From an uncultured Paraprevotella sp. (GTDB lineage Bacteria > Bacteroidota > Bacteroidia > Bacteroidales > Bacteroidaceae): a stretch of 14,792 bases of DNA. Within the stretch, counting starts at the first letter, position 1. Each line of letters opens with the position of its first letter. This document shows, piece after piece, positions 13,969-14,792 of the stretch. Made by a program: the position numbers and the translations under genes. The notes below the pieces were generated by a model. It did not search any database. It was not told the DNA's origin and saw only the letters and a list, made by a program, of their open reading frames with translations. The DNA lies in assembly GCA_900770805.1 (NCBI GenBank), contig CAAGLP010000080.1:1-14792 (forward strand), in the 5' to 3' direction.

Positions 13969-14792
13969 TTATTGTTCGTACATCTTGGCTTTCAACTCTT
14001 TTATCTGGTCGTTTGCAATGTAGTCGTCGTAGTCCATTAGTTTGTCGATTGTACCAGTTGGGGTGAGTTCAATGATGCGGTTTGCTACGGTCTGAATAAA
14101 CTCGTGGTCGTGGCTAGCAAAGAGTACATTGCCTTTGTACTGCTTCAGGTTGTTATTGAAGGCCTGAATACTCTCCAAGTCCAGATGGTTGGTGGGAGTG
14201 TCCAGAATCAAGCAGTTGGCGTTCTTCAGCTGCATGCGTGCTATCATACAACGCATCTTTTCTCCACCAGAGAGTACGTTGACCTTCTTAAGAACTTCCT
14301 CACCAGAGAAGAGCATGCGTCCAAGGAATCCTTTGAAGTATACCTCGTTACCCTCGCCAAACTGACTGAGCCAGTCCACAAGATTCAATTCGGACTGGAA
14401 GAATTCGGTGTTGTCAACAGGTAGGTATGCGGTTGTGATGGTAACACCCCAGTTATATGTACCAGCCTGTGCTTCGCGGTTGCCATTGATTATTTCGAAC
14501 AATGCGGTCATGGCACGAGGGTCATGACTCAGGAATACCACCTTTTCGCCTTTTTCTATGTTGAAGCTAACATTGTCGAACAATACTGTGCCATCTTCCA
14601 TAGTGGCCTTGAGATCTTTGACTTCCAAAATCTGGTTGCCTGGTTCTCGCTCCATCTGGAAGATGATGCCTGGGTATTTGCGAGTAGAGGGGCGAATTTC
14701 GTCCACATTGAGCTTCTCCAGCATCTTCTTGCGGCTTGTTGTCTGCTTTGACTTTGCCACATTGGCGCTGAAGCGACGGATAAACTCCTCCA
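13969..14792 (-). CDS. ABC-F family ATPase, C-terminal part (5' end outside window)
   Basis: Soluble, ribosome-associated-type ABC protein with no membrane domain. The frame is open to the right edge and reads EEFIRRFSAN before the GTG at 14758-14760, so that GTG is internal and the true start lies beyond 14792. Seen here are the end of the interdomain linker (SANVAKSKQTTSRKKMLEKL, resembling YbiT) and the second nucleotide-binding domain. Residues are counted from the GTG. The signature LSGGEKMR (163-170) and switch His in FASHDHEF (215-222) are kept. The Walker A region reads FLSHDPRAMT (76-85) with no GKS/T, and Walker B reads LILDTPTNHLD (184-194), with Thr for the catalytic Glu. Site 2 is therefore probably not catalytic. 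The exact role (translation factor or other) cannot be fixed from this part. Confidence 0.9.
   Translation of the reverse strand, partial: EEFIRRFSANVAKSKQTTSRKKMLEKLNVDEIRPSTRKYPGIIFQMEREPGNQILEVKDLKATMEDGTVLFDNVSFNIEKGEKVVFLSHDPRAMTALFEIINGNREAQAGTYNWGVTITTAYLPVDNTEFFQSELNLVDWLSQFGEGNEVYFKGFLGRMLFSGEEVLKKVNVLSGGEKMRCMIARMQLKNANCLILDTPTNHLDLESIQAFNNNLKQYKGNVLFASHDHEFIQTVANRIIELTPTGTIDKLMDYDDYIANDQIKELKAKMYEQ

Noticed and set aside
14758..14760. GTG as the true start of the ABC-F gene
   Set aside because: The same frame continues upstream to the window edge with EEFIRRFSAN, which matches the ABC-F linker, so the GTG codes an internal Val.

Overview
This window looks like chromosomal DNA of a member of the Bacteroidales, most likely a Prevotella-like gut or oral anaerobe. 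That is an inference from three things. The encoded proteins follow Bacteroidales family variants. Three upstream regions carry the Bacteroidota -7 promoter element TAnnTTTG. Starts are mostly not preceded by Shine-Dalgarno sites. Coding density is high, and there are no rRNA or tRNA genes, insertion sequences, prophage genes or CRISPR arrays. Most genes are core metabolism or housekeeping.

Layout. Bases 1-1346 (+ strand) hold the 3' part of a DegT/DnrJ/EryC1-type sugar aminotransferase followed by upp. Everything after that is on the minus strand. The convergent junction between upp and the next gene carries an unusual 104-bp cluster of five copies of a 15-bp sequence. Reading leftward on the minus strand from the right edge, the genes are: an ABC-F ATPase (its start lies outside the window), grpE, dnaJ, folC, then the galactose operon galM - FHS-family permease - galK. 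These are followed by a small PlsC-like acyltransferase, an NrtR/AraR-type Nudix-like regulator, tkt, rpiB and a secreted LysM glucosaminidase.

How the genes work together. galM, the permease and galK form a compact uptake and entry module: import hexose, convert beta- to alpha-galactose, phosphorylate it. It has a clear Bacteroidota promoter, two hairpins between genes and a strong terminator. The Nudix-like regulator, tkt and rpiB form a pentose-phosphate group. The regulator has lost Nudix-box catalytic residues, which fits a sugar-responsive repressor or activator of the AraR/NrtR type. grpE and dnaJ are the DnaK co-chaperones, and folC probably follows in the same transcript.

What deserves a second look. 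(1) A sequence differing at one base from the sigma-54 -24/-12 consensus lies 37 bp upstream of grpE, inside a 14-bp perfect inverted repeat. (2) The second nucleotide-binding domain of the ABC-F protein has lost its Walker A lysine and catalytic glutamate but keeps its signature motif. (3) Intergenic arrays with 22-23-bp periodicity lie after upp and between tkt and rpiB. (4) Palindromes overlap or flank the promoters of the regulator and the acyltransferase. (5) A hairpin between galM and the permease pairs fully only as minus-strand RNA. I found no convincing multi-gene system that is wholly new; the novelty here is mainly regulatory and intergenic.
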